A stretch of DNA of 64,000 nucleotides from Tepidamorphus sp. (GTDB lineage: Bacteria > Pseudomonadota > Alphaproteobacteria > Rhizobiales > Tepidamorphaceae). A program made the position numbers and the translations under genes. A model generated the notes under the pieces. It was not told the origin of the DNA. It worked only from the letters and a program-made list of their open reading frames with translations, and did no database searches. Positions 1 through 7,353 of the stretch are shown in pieces. Location of the stretch: assembly GCA_028280885.1 (NCBI GenBank), contig JANQKY010000035.1, forward strand, positions 1-64,000, read 5' to 3'. Numbering within the stretch: position 1 is the first letter of the stretch; the number at the start of each line of letters is the position of its first letter.

Positions 1-42
1 CTTCGTGACAATCTCTTCGGGCTTCGGTCGCTTGTTTGCCAT
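1..42 (-). CDS. IS3-family transposase OrfA, N-terminus only (runs off the left edge)
   Basis: Reading the minus strand from 42, an ATG opens 14 codons giving MANKRPKPEEIVTK, the usual opening of a group of IS3-family OrfA proteins (the HTH-carrying first ORF of the frameshift-made transposase). A strong Shine-Dalgarno (GGAGG) lies 6-10 bases upstream. Everything after codon 14, including the helix-turn-helix and OrfB with its DDE site, is outside the window, so integrity cannot be judged. Family assignment is recognition from a short N-terminus plus the adjoining terminal sequence. Confidence 0.75.
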   Translation of the reverse strand, partial: MANKRPKPEEIVTK

Positions 43-98
43 CTCGTTCCTCCGTTTTCCTAAACATAGCGGAGGACCACTTCAGTGGGGGAGGATCA
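1..98 (-). mobile_element. Terminal part of an IS3-family insertion sequence
   Basis: The orfA start at 42 is preceded (minus strand) by a 56-bp leader. At 98 it begins TGATCCTCCCCCA, the TG-initiated, C-rich terminal inverted repeat style of IS3-family elements. The outer boundary at 98 is inferred from that TG; the other end and any target-site duplication are outside the window. It sits directly beside the truncated tRNA-Cys, consistent with an IS lodged in the extremity of an integrated island. Confidence 0.6.
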
Positions 99-128
99 AG
101 TCCTTATATTTCAATAGCCGAAAGCAAG

Positions 129-172
129 CTGCAAATCCGTGTACCCCGGTTCGATTCCGGGCGTGGCCTCCA
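129..172 (+). other. Truncated tRNA-Cys 3' half; candidate attR attachment site
   Basis: These 44 bases match the 3' half of a tRNA-Cys: anticodon loop CTGCAAA (GCA at 131-133), 3' anticodon strand TCCGT (136-140), a 4-nt variable loop, a perfect T arm (CCCGG 145-149, TTCGATT, CCGGG 157-161), 3' acceptor strand CGTGGCC (162-168), discriminator T and CCA. The 5' half is missing: no GGCCACG acceptor strand or D arm lies upstream, and the five bases before the loop (GCAAG) do not pair with TCCGT. The break falls at the anticodon loop, a common crossover point for tyrosine integrases. It is therefore read as the chromosomal remnant left when an element integrated to the left, not as a functional tRNA. 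Confidence 0.7.
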
Positions 173-233
173 GCCCCCTACCAGAACAGACGTAAGTGAA
201 GGCGGCGGCCGCCGTTTGGTGGGCGGGGCCTGC

Positions 234-554
234 CTATTTGTGGCTGGCGATCGCCGCGGCGACCCGGTTCAGGGCGTCGAGCTTCGTGGCCCCATCACTG
301 TTTTTCTCAATGCTTTCAAGTTGTTCCACGTAGTTCTTGAAGCGCAGGAACTCGTTCTCGGCGTTCTGGCTGAGCAGAGGCTGGTCGTCATAGGCGTCGA
401 CGAAGGTTTCCGCCGCCATGGCCAGCAGCAGATAGGCGGCCGCCTCCTCGGACCGGGCCTTGACACGATCGCGGGCGGTCTGCGCGCAGTCCTGATAGGC
501 GCGCACACCCTTGCCGTTCGTTTCGATGATGGTGACGAGCTCGGTCATGCTCAT
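234..554 (-). CDS. Small protein of unknown function, last gene of the pyr operon
   Basis: A 106-residue ORF starts 5 bp after the pyrE stop on the same strand, with AGAGGA upstream of ATG 554 (a second ATG at 548 is possible). The product is soluble-looking, mostly helical and Ala/Glu-rich, with one Cys and no signal peptide or membrane segment. I recognise no family. Its position as the promoter-distal cistron suggests co-expression with pyrE. Codon use resembles its neighbours, and an antisense ORF over the same bases looks like a shadow. It is a real gene mainly because of spacing and frame. Confidence 0.6.
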   Translation of the reverse strand: MSMTELVTIIETNGKGVRAYQDCAQTARDRVKARSEEAAAYLLLAMAAETFVDAYDDQPLLSQNAENEFLRFKNYVEQLESIEKNSDGATKLDALNRVAAAIASHK

Positions 555-559
555 GCGCT

Positions 560-1270
560 TTACGTCCTCTTTGTCACGCCGGATATCTCCGTTGCGCCTC
601 CATGCGCGCCGGACCAGTCGAGCGGGTTGTCCAGGAAGGCTTCGACCTGCGACAGCGTGTCCTGGTCGAAATAGTCGAGTTTGCGGCAGACCGCGATAAC
701 GTCCCGCCAGGTCGCCAGATAGTGCAGGCGCAGGCCGATCTTTTCCAGGTTCTCCCGGGCTTCGGGAAAGATGTCGTAGTAGAAGATCACGACCGTATCG
801 GAGATCTCGGCGCCGGCATGCCGGATCGCCTCGCAGAACTTGATCTTGCTGCCACCGTCGGTGGTCAGGTCTTCCACCAGCAGCACCCGCTTGCCCTCGA
901 TCGTGTCGCCCTCGATCTGCGCGTCGCGGCCGAAGCCCTTCGGCTTCTTGCGGACATAATGCATCGGCAGGTGCAGCTTCTCGGCAAGCCAGGCGGCGAA
1001 CGGGATGCCCGCCGTTTCGCCGCCGGTCACCGTGTCGAAGCGCTCGAAGCCGACGTCACGCATGACGATGCTGGCGCAGAAATCCATCAGCGTCGATCGG
1101 ATGCGCGGATAGGAGATGAGCTTGCGGCAGTCGATATAGACCGGGCTCGCCAGGCCCGAGGTGAACATGAACGGCTTGTCCGTGCGGAAGTGCACGGCAT
1201 CGATCTCCAACAGCATTTTCGCCGTCATTTCGGAGATCAGCTGGCGGTCGGGGAAGGAGCTGGGGATCAT
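560..1270 (-). CDS. pyrE: Orotate phosphoribosyltransferase
   Basis: Converts orotate plus PRPP to OMP, the fifth step of de novo pyrimidine synthesis, in the cytosol. The 236-residue product has the type I phosphoribosyltransferase PRPP loop [14 protein letters not shown], the [14 protein letters not shown] segment, and the [10 protein letters not shown] and [10 protein letters not shown] stretches typical of OPRTases. Start is ATG 1270, preceded by AGAGGATGACAGG, 21 bp after the pyrC stop. Length is normal (E. coli 213, alphaproteobacterial forms about 230). In this operon it would draw on orotate made by, or imported for, PyrDK. Confidence 0.95.
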   Translation of the reverse strand: MIPSSFPDRQLISEMTAKMLLEIDAVHFRTDKPFMFTSGLASPVYIDCRKLISYPRIRSTLMDFCASIVMRDVGFERFDTVTGGETAGIPFAAWLAEKLHLPMHYVRKKPKGFGRDAQIEGDTIEGKRVLLVEDLTTDGGSKIKFCEAIRHAGAEISDTVVIFYYDIFPEARENLEKIGLRLHYLATWRDVIAVCRKLDYFDQDTLSQVEAFLDNPLDWSGAHGGATEISGVTKRT

Positions 1271-1291
1271 CCTGTCATCCTCTGCGGGATT

Positions 1292-2362
1292 TCATCGGTC
1301 AAACGCCCCAGCGTTAATGGGTTCGGTGTGCCAGAACAACGGGAAACCGGGATCGAACACCACCACATCGTCGTTTTGGACAGATATCTTTTCGGGCACC
1401 TGCAACGGCGTCTCCGACTTGAAGAAGCGGGTGCGGCCTTCGTTGGGGGCAACGCCGTAGAAGCGCGGGCCGCTCAGCGACAGGAAGGCCTCGAGCCGGT
1501 CGAGCGCGTTCTCCTCCTCGAAGACATGGGCAAGGCACGACAGCGTGTTCGGCGCGGTGAAGATGCCCGCGCAACCGCAGGCGCTTTCCTTGTCGGTGGC
1601 AAGGTGGGGGGCCGAATCCGTGCCGTTGAAGAATTTCGGATTGCCCGATGTCGCAGCGGCTCTGAGCGCCAGCCGGTGCCGCTCGCGCTTGGCAACGGGC
1701 AGGCAGTAATAGTGCGGCCGGATGCCGCCGGCCAGGAGGGCATTGCGGTTGATGATCAGGTGGTGGGTGGTGATCGTCGCGGCGATCGTGTCGTCGGCGG
1801 AGGAGACGTAGTCGACGCCGTCGGCGGTGGTGACGTGCTCCATCACCACGCGCAGGCCGGGCACCCGCCTGCGCATCGGATCGAGCACACGCTCGATGAA
1901 CACCGCCTCGCGGTCGAAGATATCGACATCGGGATCGGTCACCTCGCCATGGACGAGCAGCGGCAGGCCGATCTCCGCCATTCTCTCCAGCACCGGCTGC
2001 ACGCGCTCGACATCGCGCACGCCGCTGTCGGAATTGGTCGTCGCGCCGGCCGGATAGAGTTTCACCGCCGTGATCAGGCCGGACGCCGCGCCGGCCGCGA
2101 GATCGTCCGGATCGGTCGTCTCGGTCAGATAGAGCGTCATCAGCGGGGTGAAGTCGTCGCCGTCGGGGATCGCCTCCAGGATGCGGTCGCGATAGGCGGC
2201 GGCGTCTGCGGTCGCGACCACCGGCGGCACCAGGTTTGGCATGATGATGGCCCGGGCGAAATGGGCGCTCGTATGCCCGGTGACGGCCCGCAGCATGGCG
2301 CCGTCGCGCAGATGCAGATGCCAGTCGTCGGGGCGGCGGATGACGAAGTCGGAAGCGTTCAC
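1292..2362 (-). CDS. pyrC: Dihydroorotase, E. coli-like (class II) type
   Basis: A zinc amidohydrolase that reversibly interconverts N-carbamoyl-L-aspartate and L-dihydroorotate. Start is taken as GTG 2362, overlapping the 3' end of the upstream carbamoylase by 4 bp; the longer frame upstream is an out-of-frame shadow of that gene. The 356-residue product opens with the metal-binding [10 protein letters not shown] (His15, His17) and has the carboxylated lysine in [10 protein letters not shown] (about Lys101), then VHGE and MEHVT histidines and the DSAPH catalytic aspartate region. Length matches E. coli PyrC (348). Because the reaction is reversible, the enzyme fits either synthesis or reductive orotate breakdown. 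Confidence 0.95.
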   Translation of the reverse strand: MNASDFVIRRPDDWHLHLRDGAMLRAVTGHTSAHFARAIIMPNLVPPVVATADAAAYRDRILEAIPDGDDFTPLMTLYLTETTDPDDLAAGAASGLITAVKLYPAGATTNSDSGVRDVERVQPVLERMAEIGLPLLVHGEVTDPDVDIFDREAVFIERVLDPMRRRVPGLRVVMEHVTTADGVDYVSSADDTIAATITTHHLIINRNALLAGGIRPHYYCLPVAKRERHRLALRAAATSGNPKFFNGTDSAPHLATDKESACGCAGIFTAPNTLSCLAHVFEEENALDRLEAFLSLSGPRFYGVAPNEGRTRFFKSETPLQVPEKISVQNDDVVVFDPGFPLFWHTEPINAGAFDR

Positions 2363-3663
2363 GATAGGATCCTGGTCAGATAGGTGAAGAGGATGTCGGC
2401 TCCCGCGACAAGATCGTCGATCTCCATGGCTTCGTCGGGATTGTGCGATCCGTTGCGGTTGCGCACGAATAGCATGCCCGTGGGGATGCCCGCATTGGCA
2501 AAGACCGCGGCATCGTGCCCGGCCCCCGACGGCATCACGAAGGGGTCGCGCCCGGAGATTTGCCCCGAAAGCGTCATCGCCGCCTGAAGCCCGTCGACGA
2601 TCCCGGTATCGCACAGGGCAGGGGCGGTGCAGATCGGCGCACCGGTTTCGAACCGCACACCGCGCTCGCGGCCGACCGTCGCCATCTCCCGGTTCAGAAG
2701 CCCGCGCATCTCGGTGATCGCCTGATCGCTCTGGCTGCGGAATTCGAGGCTGAAATCGACGATATCGGGAATGCGCGACAGGGCGTGGCGGGCCGGGTCG
2801 GTCGCGACGATGCCGCTGGTCAGCACCAGGTCCTCGCCCTTCTGCAACACCGTCAGCCAGCTCTCGTCGAGCCGCGACAGGAGGTCGGCCATGGCGAGCA
2901 CGGGATCCTTGCGATAGGCCCGCGGCACGGCGCCGGAATGGCCGGCCTCGCCGACGCAGCGGATCTGCTTGTAGCGCACATTGCCGCGCAGGCCCGACAC
3001 GACGGCCGCCGGCAGGTCCATCTCGACGAGCAGCGGCCCCTGTTCGATATGCAGCTCCAGATAGGCGATGATCGCGTCGGGATCGACGAGCGGCACCTGC
3101 TCGCGCACCCGGTTCATGTTGATGCCGATATCGGCCATATGCGCGCCGAGCGTGCGGCCGTCGGATTTGTGGACGGCGTTCAGCTCGTCTTCCTCGAGCC
3201 GGCCGAGCAGCGCCTTCGAGGCGATGTAGCAGGGGCCGAACCAGGCGCTTTCCTCCGCCCGCATGGCGATGACCTTGACGGGTTGCGAAAAGCGTGAGCC
3301 CGCCTGCCGGGCGCGGACGAGGCAGAGGAGGCCGGCGACGACGCCGGCGAGCCCGTCGAAATTGCCGCCATTGGGGACCGTGTCGACATGCGAGCCGACG
3401 AGAATGTAGCGCTCCGCGTCGGCGTCCTCGGGCAGCGAGAAGACGGCGTTCTGCCCGGCGTCGAAGCGCACGGCGAGGCCCTGGTCGCGCCCGAACGCCG
3501 CCAGGAAGTCAAGCGTCCTGGTCTCGACCGGCGACAGCGCCGGCCGGCTGAAGCCTTCGCCGTCTCCCGAAAAGGCGGCGATGCCGTCAAACAGCCGGGC
3601 CGCATCGCTCGTCCCGTCGAAGCCCGCTCCGTTGGCGTCGAGCCTGTCCGTTGGCGTCGTCAT
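2359..3663 (-). CDS. M20-family N-carbamoyl-amino-acid / ureido-acid hydrolase (Zn-dependent)
   Basis: A 434-residue member of the hydantoinase/carbamoylase amidase family (AmaB, beta-ureidopropionase, allantoate amidohydrolase), which cleaves N-carbamoyl groups to an amino acid, CO2 and NH3. Metal ligands are visible in order: GSHVDT (His92), NGGNFDG (Asp103), AEES (Glu137-138), LHIEQGP (His205) and SGAGHDA (His383). The dimerisation/substrate histidine in GEAGHSG is present. ATG 3663 overlaps the pyrD stop as ATGA, and its 3' end overlaps pyrC by 4 bp, so translation is probably coupled. Flanked by pyrD and pyrC, the obvious candidate substrate is N-carbamoyl-L-aspartate, the PyrC product; this is inference, and N-carbamoyl-beta-alanine or allantoate remain possible. 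Confidence 0.85.
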   Translation of the reverse strand: MTTPTDRLDANGAGFDGTSDAARLFDGIAAFSGDGEGFSRPALSPVETRTLDFLAAFGRDQGLAVRFDAGQNAVFSLPEDADAERYILVGSHVDTVPNGGNFDGLAGVVAGLLCLVRARQAGSRFSQPVKVIAMRAEESAWFGPCYIASKALLGRLEEDELNAVHKSDGRTLGAHMADIGINMNRVREQVPLVDPDAIIAYLELHIEQGPLLVEMDLPAAVVSGLRGNVRYKQIRCVGEAGHSGAVPRAYRKDPVLAMADLLSRLDESWLTVLQKGEDLVLTSGIVATDPARHALSRIPDIVDFSLEFRSQSDQAITEMRGLLNREMATVGRERGVRFETGAPICTAPALCDTGIVDGLQAAMTLSGQISGRDPFVMPSGAGHDAAVFANAGIPTGMLFVRNRNGSHNPDEAMEIDDLVAGADILFTYLTRILS

Positions 3664-4604
3664 GGCGCCGCCTCCATGAACACCATGCCGTCGGAAGCGT
3701 CCTCGTCGCGGATCGATCCGGTGAGGTCGCCGACGCCCGTAAGCCCACTTTGCGCAAGATAGTCCGCCAACCCGTCGATCATCCGGACCATGATGCCGGG
3801 CTCGATGAAGGTCGCCGTGCCCACCTGAACGGCCGCGCAGCCGACGATCAGGTATTCGATGATGTCCTCGACGGTGGAGATGCCGCCGCAGCCGATCACC
3901 GGGATATCGACCGACTTGGCGCACTGATAGGCCATGCGCAGGGCCACCGGCTTGAAGGCCGGGCCGGACAGGCCGCCCATCAGGTTGCCGAGCTTCGGCC
4001 GCCGCGTCGTGATGTCGACGGCCATGGCGAGCAGCGTGTTGGAGACGACCAGCGCATCGGCGCCGGCAGCCTCCGCCGCCCGGGCGACTTCCGTCGTCTC
4101 GCCGGTATTCGGCGTGAGCTTCGCCCAGAGCGGCAGGTCGGTCGCGGCCCGCAGCCTGGTCATCACCGTTTCGGTGGTCGACGGGCGCATGGCGAACGCC
4201 TTGCCGTCCTCCTCGATATTCGGGCAGGAGATGTTGACCTCGATCGCGGCGACGCCCGGCACGGTCATCTCCGCGCACAGCCTGGCGAAGTCGTCGGCGC
4301 TGCCCGCCGAGATGCTCACCACCAGCGGCGCGTCGTAGCGGCGGTAGAAGGGCAGCACCTCGGCCTTGAACGCCTCGACGCCCTTGCTCGGGATGCCGAT
4401 CGAATTGAGCATCGAGCCGCGCACCTCGCAGACGCGCGGTGTCGCGTTGCCGCCGCGTTTTTCCCGCGTGATCGTCTTGGTGACATGCGCGCCGAGCAGG
4501 TCGAGATCGAAAACGTCGGCGAGATCCTCCGAAAAGGTGCCCGAGGCCGGCATGATCGGGTTCTTCAGGCGCAAGCTTCCGATGCGGGTGGTCAGGTCTA
4601 CCAT
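3660..4604 (-). CDS. pyrD: Dihydroorotate dehydrogenase, class 1B catalytic subunit
   Basis: FMN-containing TIM-barrel enzyme for dihydroorotate/orotate interconversion. The catalytic base is cysteine (EVNISCPN, Cys127), which marks class 1; class 2 quinone-linked enzymes use serine. The neighbouring PyrK makes it class 1B, the NAD-linked heterotetramer. Other family signatures are the N-terminal KNPIMPASGTF, SNTLLAM and IGCGGIST. 314 residues is normal. ATG 4604 overlaps the end of pyrK by 7 bp and the stop overlaps the next gene as ATGA. Class 1B is more usual in Firmicutes than in aerobic alphaproteobacteria, which generally carry the membrane class 2 enzyme. Confidence 0.9.
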   Translation of the reverse strand: MVDLTTRIGSLRLKNPIMPASGTFSEDLADVFDLDLLGAHVTKTITREKRGGNATPRVCEVRGSMLNSIGIPSKGVEAFKAEVLPFYRRYDAPLVVSISAGSADDFARLCAEMTVPGVAAIEVNISCPNIEEDGKAFAMRPSTTETVMTRLRAATDLPLWAKLTPNTGETTEVARAAEAAGADALVVSNTLLAMAVDITTRRPKLGNLMGGLSGPAFKPVALRMAYQCAKSVDIPVIGCGGISTVEDIIEYLIVGCAAVQVGTATFIEPGIMVRMIDGLADYLAQSGLTGVGDLTGSIRDEDASDGMVFMEAAP

Positions 4605-5440
4605 CCGACCGCCTCCTGCAGGTCGAAGACCGGACCTTCCCGGCAGACCCGCCGGTGGACGATGCCGTTATCGGCGCGGAAGGCGCGCACGCAGCACTGG
4701 CACATGCCGAGCCCGCAGGCCATCTGCTGTTCCAGCGCGATCTGGCCGGGGATCGCATGCGCCCGGCCGATCGATTGCAAGAGCTTCAGGAGCCGGTTGG
4801 AGCCGCAGGTATAGAAAGCGTCGACACCGCCGCCGCCGATCAGATCCTCGATGATCGCGCGGACGTTTTCGATGTCCGACGAGCCGTCGTCGTCGGTCAC
4901 CGCGATGACGCGGACGCCGAGCCCTTCGAAATAGTCCCGCGACATCAAAAGGTCCCTAGACCGGGCGCTGCAGATCGCCGTCAGGGTGCGGTCAAGCGCG
5001 CGGGCCTTCAGCGCCAGCGGCGCCAGGGTGGCAAGCCCGACGCCGCGCGCGACCAGCAGCAGGCGGCGCCAGTCCGGCGCGATGTCGAAGCCGATGCCGA
5101 GCGGGCCGAGCACGTTCAGCGCGTCGCCGGGCTCAAGCGTTGCCAGCGCGCCGGTGCCTTCGCCGGCCACCTTATAGAGGAAGTGCAGTTCGCCTTCCTC
5201 CGGGAAATAGCCGTAGATGCTCATCGGCCGGCGCAGATAGGGTTCGAACGTCTTGGTTGTCGGGCAGAGCAGGTGGAAGAACTGCCCCGGCTCGCAATCG
5301 AGCACCGCGCGCGGCGCATTGAGGACGAGCAGCCGGTAGTCGCCGGTAACCGGCGCGTTGCGCTTGACGGTGCAGTCGGCCTCGAAGACGGAGGGGGCCT
5401 GCGGGAAACGACTCGACTCGTTACGGGCTGGAACGATCAC
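4598..5440 (-). CDS. pyrK: Dihydroorotate dehydrogenase electron-transfer subunit (FAD, [2Fe-2S])
   Basis: Passes electrons between the FMN of PyrD and NAD(H). The 280-residue product has an N-terminal FAD-binding barrel (RRPMSIYG, the Arg-x-x-Ser FAD motif; GEGTGALATLEPGD), a central NAD-binding domain, and a C-terminal [2Fe-2S] cluster site with PyrK spacing: Cys242-x4-Cys247-x2-Cys250-x15-Cys266. GTG 5440 is the first start in frame, 13 bp after the dctM stop. Its direct coupling to pyrD supports a PyrDK holoenzyme that could also run in the orotate-reducing direction. Confidence 0.9.
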   Translation of the reverse strand: MIVPARNESSRFPQAPSVFEADCTVKRNAPVTGDYRLLVLNAPRAVLDCEPGQFFHLLCPTTKTFEPYLRRPMSIYGYFPEEGELHFLYKVAGEGTGALATLEPGDALNVLGPLGIGFDIAPDWRRLLLVARGVGLATLAPLALKARALDRTLTAICSARSRDLLMSRDYFEGLGVRVIAVTDDDGSSDIENVRAIIEDLIGGGGVDAFYTCGSNRLLKLLQSIGRAHAIPGQIALEQQMACGLGMCQCCVRAFRADNGIVHRRVCREGPVFDLQEAVGW

Positions 5441-5453
5441 GGTGCCATCCCCT

Positions 5454-6737
5454 TCAGCGGCCGAACAGCAGGTTCGGGATGAACAGCGAAATCGACGGGA
5501 TGTAGGTGATGATCGCCAGCACGACGATGTTGGCGGCGATGAACGGCCAGACGCCGCGGATGATGCTCATCACCGGTTTGTCGAGCGTCGAGGAGGCGAC
5601 GAAGATATCGAGGCCGAAGGGCGGCGTGATCATGCCAAGGCCGATATTGAGCGTCACGACGATGCCGAAATGGATCGGGTCGATGCCGAGCGCGGTCGCG
5701 ACCGGATAGAGCGGCGGCACGAGGATCAACAGCGCCGAGTTCGGATCGATGAACATGCCGGCGATCAGGAAGCAGACATTGACCGCGAGCAGGAAGGTGA
5801 GGGGGCCCGCGTCGATCGCGGTCAGGAACGCGCTGATCTCGGCGGGCACCTGGGCGAGCGTGATGAAAAACGCGAGGATGCCGCCCATCGCCAGCAGGAT
5901 GAAGATCGTCGCCGTCGAGATCGCGCTCTTCTCGGTGATCTCGACGAGCTTGGCGAAGGTCAGGTTGCGGTAGACGAAGGCCTCGACCAGGATCGCGTAG
6001 ACGACGCTGACGGCGGCGGCTTCCGTCGGCGTGAAGACCCCGCCATAGATGCCGCCGAGAATGATCACCGGCATGCCGAGCGCCCAGCCGGCCGCGCGCA
6101 GGGCGGCGAGCTTCTCGGATGCCGTCGTCCGGCCGTGTGGTTCGAGCCCGCTGCGTTTTGCTGCCAGCTTGACCAGGATCGCGAAGGCAAGCCCCAGCAC
6201 CAGGCCGACCGCGAGCCCGCCGGCGAACAGCCGGGCGATCGACGATCCGGTCATCCAGCCATAGATGATGAAGGTGATCGAGGGCGGGATCAGCAGCGCC
6301 GTCTCGGCGCTTGCCACAAGCAGGCCGAGGCTGAACTTTTCCGAAAAGCCTGCCCGGCGCATCTCCGGATAGACCATCCGTCCCATCGCCGCGACCGTCG
6401 CCGGCGCCGATCCGGAGACCGAGCCGAAGGCCATCGACCCGCCGATCACGGTATAGCCCATGCCACCGCGCGTATGGCCGACCAGCGCCTTGACGAGGCC
6501 GGTCAGGCGGCTTGCGATCTGGCCCGATCCCATCAGTTGGGCTGCCAGGATGAAGAAGGGGATGGCGAGCAGGGTGGAATGGTTGATGCCGCCGATCGCC
6601 TTCTGGACGAAGGCGAGATCCGGCATCGAGCCGTAGAAGATCGTCTTGGCCGCCAGCGCCGGAATGCCGAGCACCAGCAGCATCTCGAAGCCCGCGACCA
6701 GCAGGCAGACGGCGAGCAGGATGACGAGATAGAGCAT
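5454..6737 (-). CDS. dctM: TRAP transporter large permease subunit (DctM type)
   Basis: A 427-residue, very hydrophobic inner-membrane protein with about 12 predicted helices. It opens MLYLVILLAVCLLVAGFEML, with GSVSGSAPATVAAMG, the helical-hairpin motif of the family, near residue 95, and GMITPPFGLDIFVASS near the C-terminus. It provides the Na+-coupled substrate path of a TRAP importer. ATG 6737 shares a base with the dctQ stop (TGATG). Permease sequence does not disclose the solute; the pyr genes downstream point to orotate or a related pyrimidine acid. Confidence 0.93.
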   Translation of the reverse strand: MLYLVILLAVCLLVAGFEMLLVLGIPALAAKTIFYGSMPDLAFVQKAIGGINHSTLLAIPFFILAAQLMGSGQIASRLTGLVKALVGHTRGGMGYTVIGGSMAFGSVSGSAPATVAAMGRMVYPEMRRAGFSEKFSLGLLVASAETALLIPPSITFIIYGWMTGSSIARLFAGGLAVGLVLGLAFAILVKLAAKRSGLEPHGRTTASEKLAALRAAGWALGMPVIILGGIYGGVFTPTEAAAVSVVYAILVEAFVYRNLTFAKLVEITEKSAISTATIFILLAMGGILAFFITLAQVPAEISAFLTAIDAGPLTFLLAVNVCFLIAGMFIDPNSALLILVPPLYPVATALGIDPIHFGIVVTLNIGLGMITPPFGLDIFVASSTLDKPVMSIIRGVWPFIAANIVVLAIITYIPSISLFIPNLLFGR

Positions 6738-7252
6738 CAGACGCGCTCCTCGCCGCTCGCCGGGATTTCGGAGGCCGGTTGCGCCTTGAACCGGTCGATC
6801 AGGCCGAACAGGCTCAAGGCATAGCGCAGGCCGAGCAGCGCGAAACCGGCGACGGGCGCGACATAGATCCAGCCCATCGGTATATCGAGGGTCGGGCTGC
6901 GCTGCCCGGTATTCAGCACGAAGACCACCAGTTGCCAGGCGAGATAGGCCATATAGGCCGAAAACATCAGGCCGACCGCGTCGATGATCCGCCGCAGCGT
7001 GTTGCGCAACCGCTCGGGCAGCGCCTCGCGCAGCGTGTCGATGCTGACATGGCGGCCGCGTTCGAGCGCCAGGCCGAGCGCCCCGAACACCAGGAAGATA
7101 TTGGCGAGCCGCACCGCTTCCTCGATCCAGGCAAGGTCGCTTGCCAGGCTGCCGCCGATCTCGCGGGCCAGCACGTTCAGCGCGAACAGGGCGACCATCG
7201 ACAGGAAGACGGTGACGAGGAACACGCGTTCCAGGCGGCGGAGAAGAAACAT
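6737..7252 (-). CDS. dctQ: TRAP transporter small permease subunit (DctQ type)
   Basis: A 171-residue membrane protein with four predicted helices (roughly 15-35, 45-65, 90-110, 130-155), the layout of DctQ subunits, which pair with DctM. It has the characteristic region ARE-GG-DLAWIEEAVRLANIFLVFGALGLALERGRHV spread around residues 30-70. It lies between dctP (about 100 bp gap) and dctM (1-bp stop/start overlap). ATG 7252 is the first in-frame start. Confidence 0.88.
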   Translation of the reverse strand: MFLLRRLERVFLVTVFLSMVALFALNVLAREIGGSLASDLAWIEEAVRLANIFLVFGALGLALERGRHVSIDTLREALPERLRNTLRRIIDAVGLMFSAYMAYLAWQLVVFVLNTGQRSPTLDIPMGWIYVAPVAGFALLGLRYALSLFGLIDRFKAQPASEIPASGEERV

Positions 7253-7353
7253 GAGCGGCTCTTCGGAGCGTTCGGGGGAGCGTTCGGGCTCTGGAAAATA
7301 TGGAGGCCGGACCGGGAGGCGCTTGAACCGCCTCCCGGACGCCGGCTCGTCGT

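Noticed and set aside
602..2383. 593-residue plus-strand ORF opposite pyrE/pyrC
   Set aside because: It is the antisense shadow of two clearly identified genes in GC-rich DNA; its translation has no recognisable motif.
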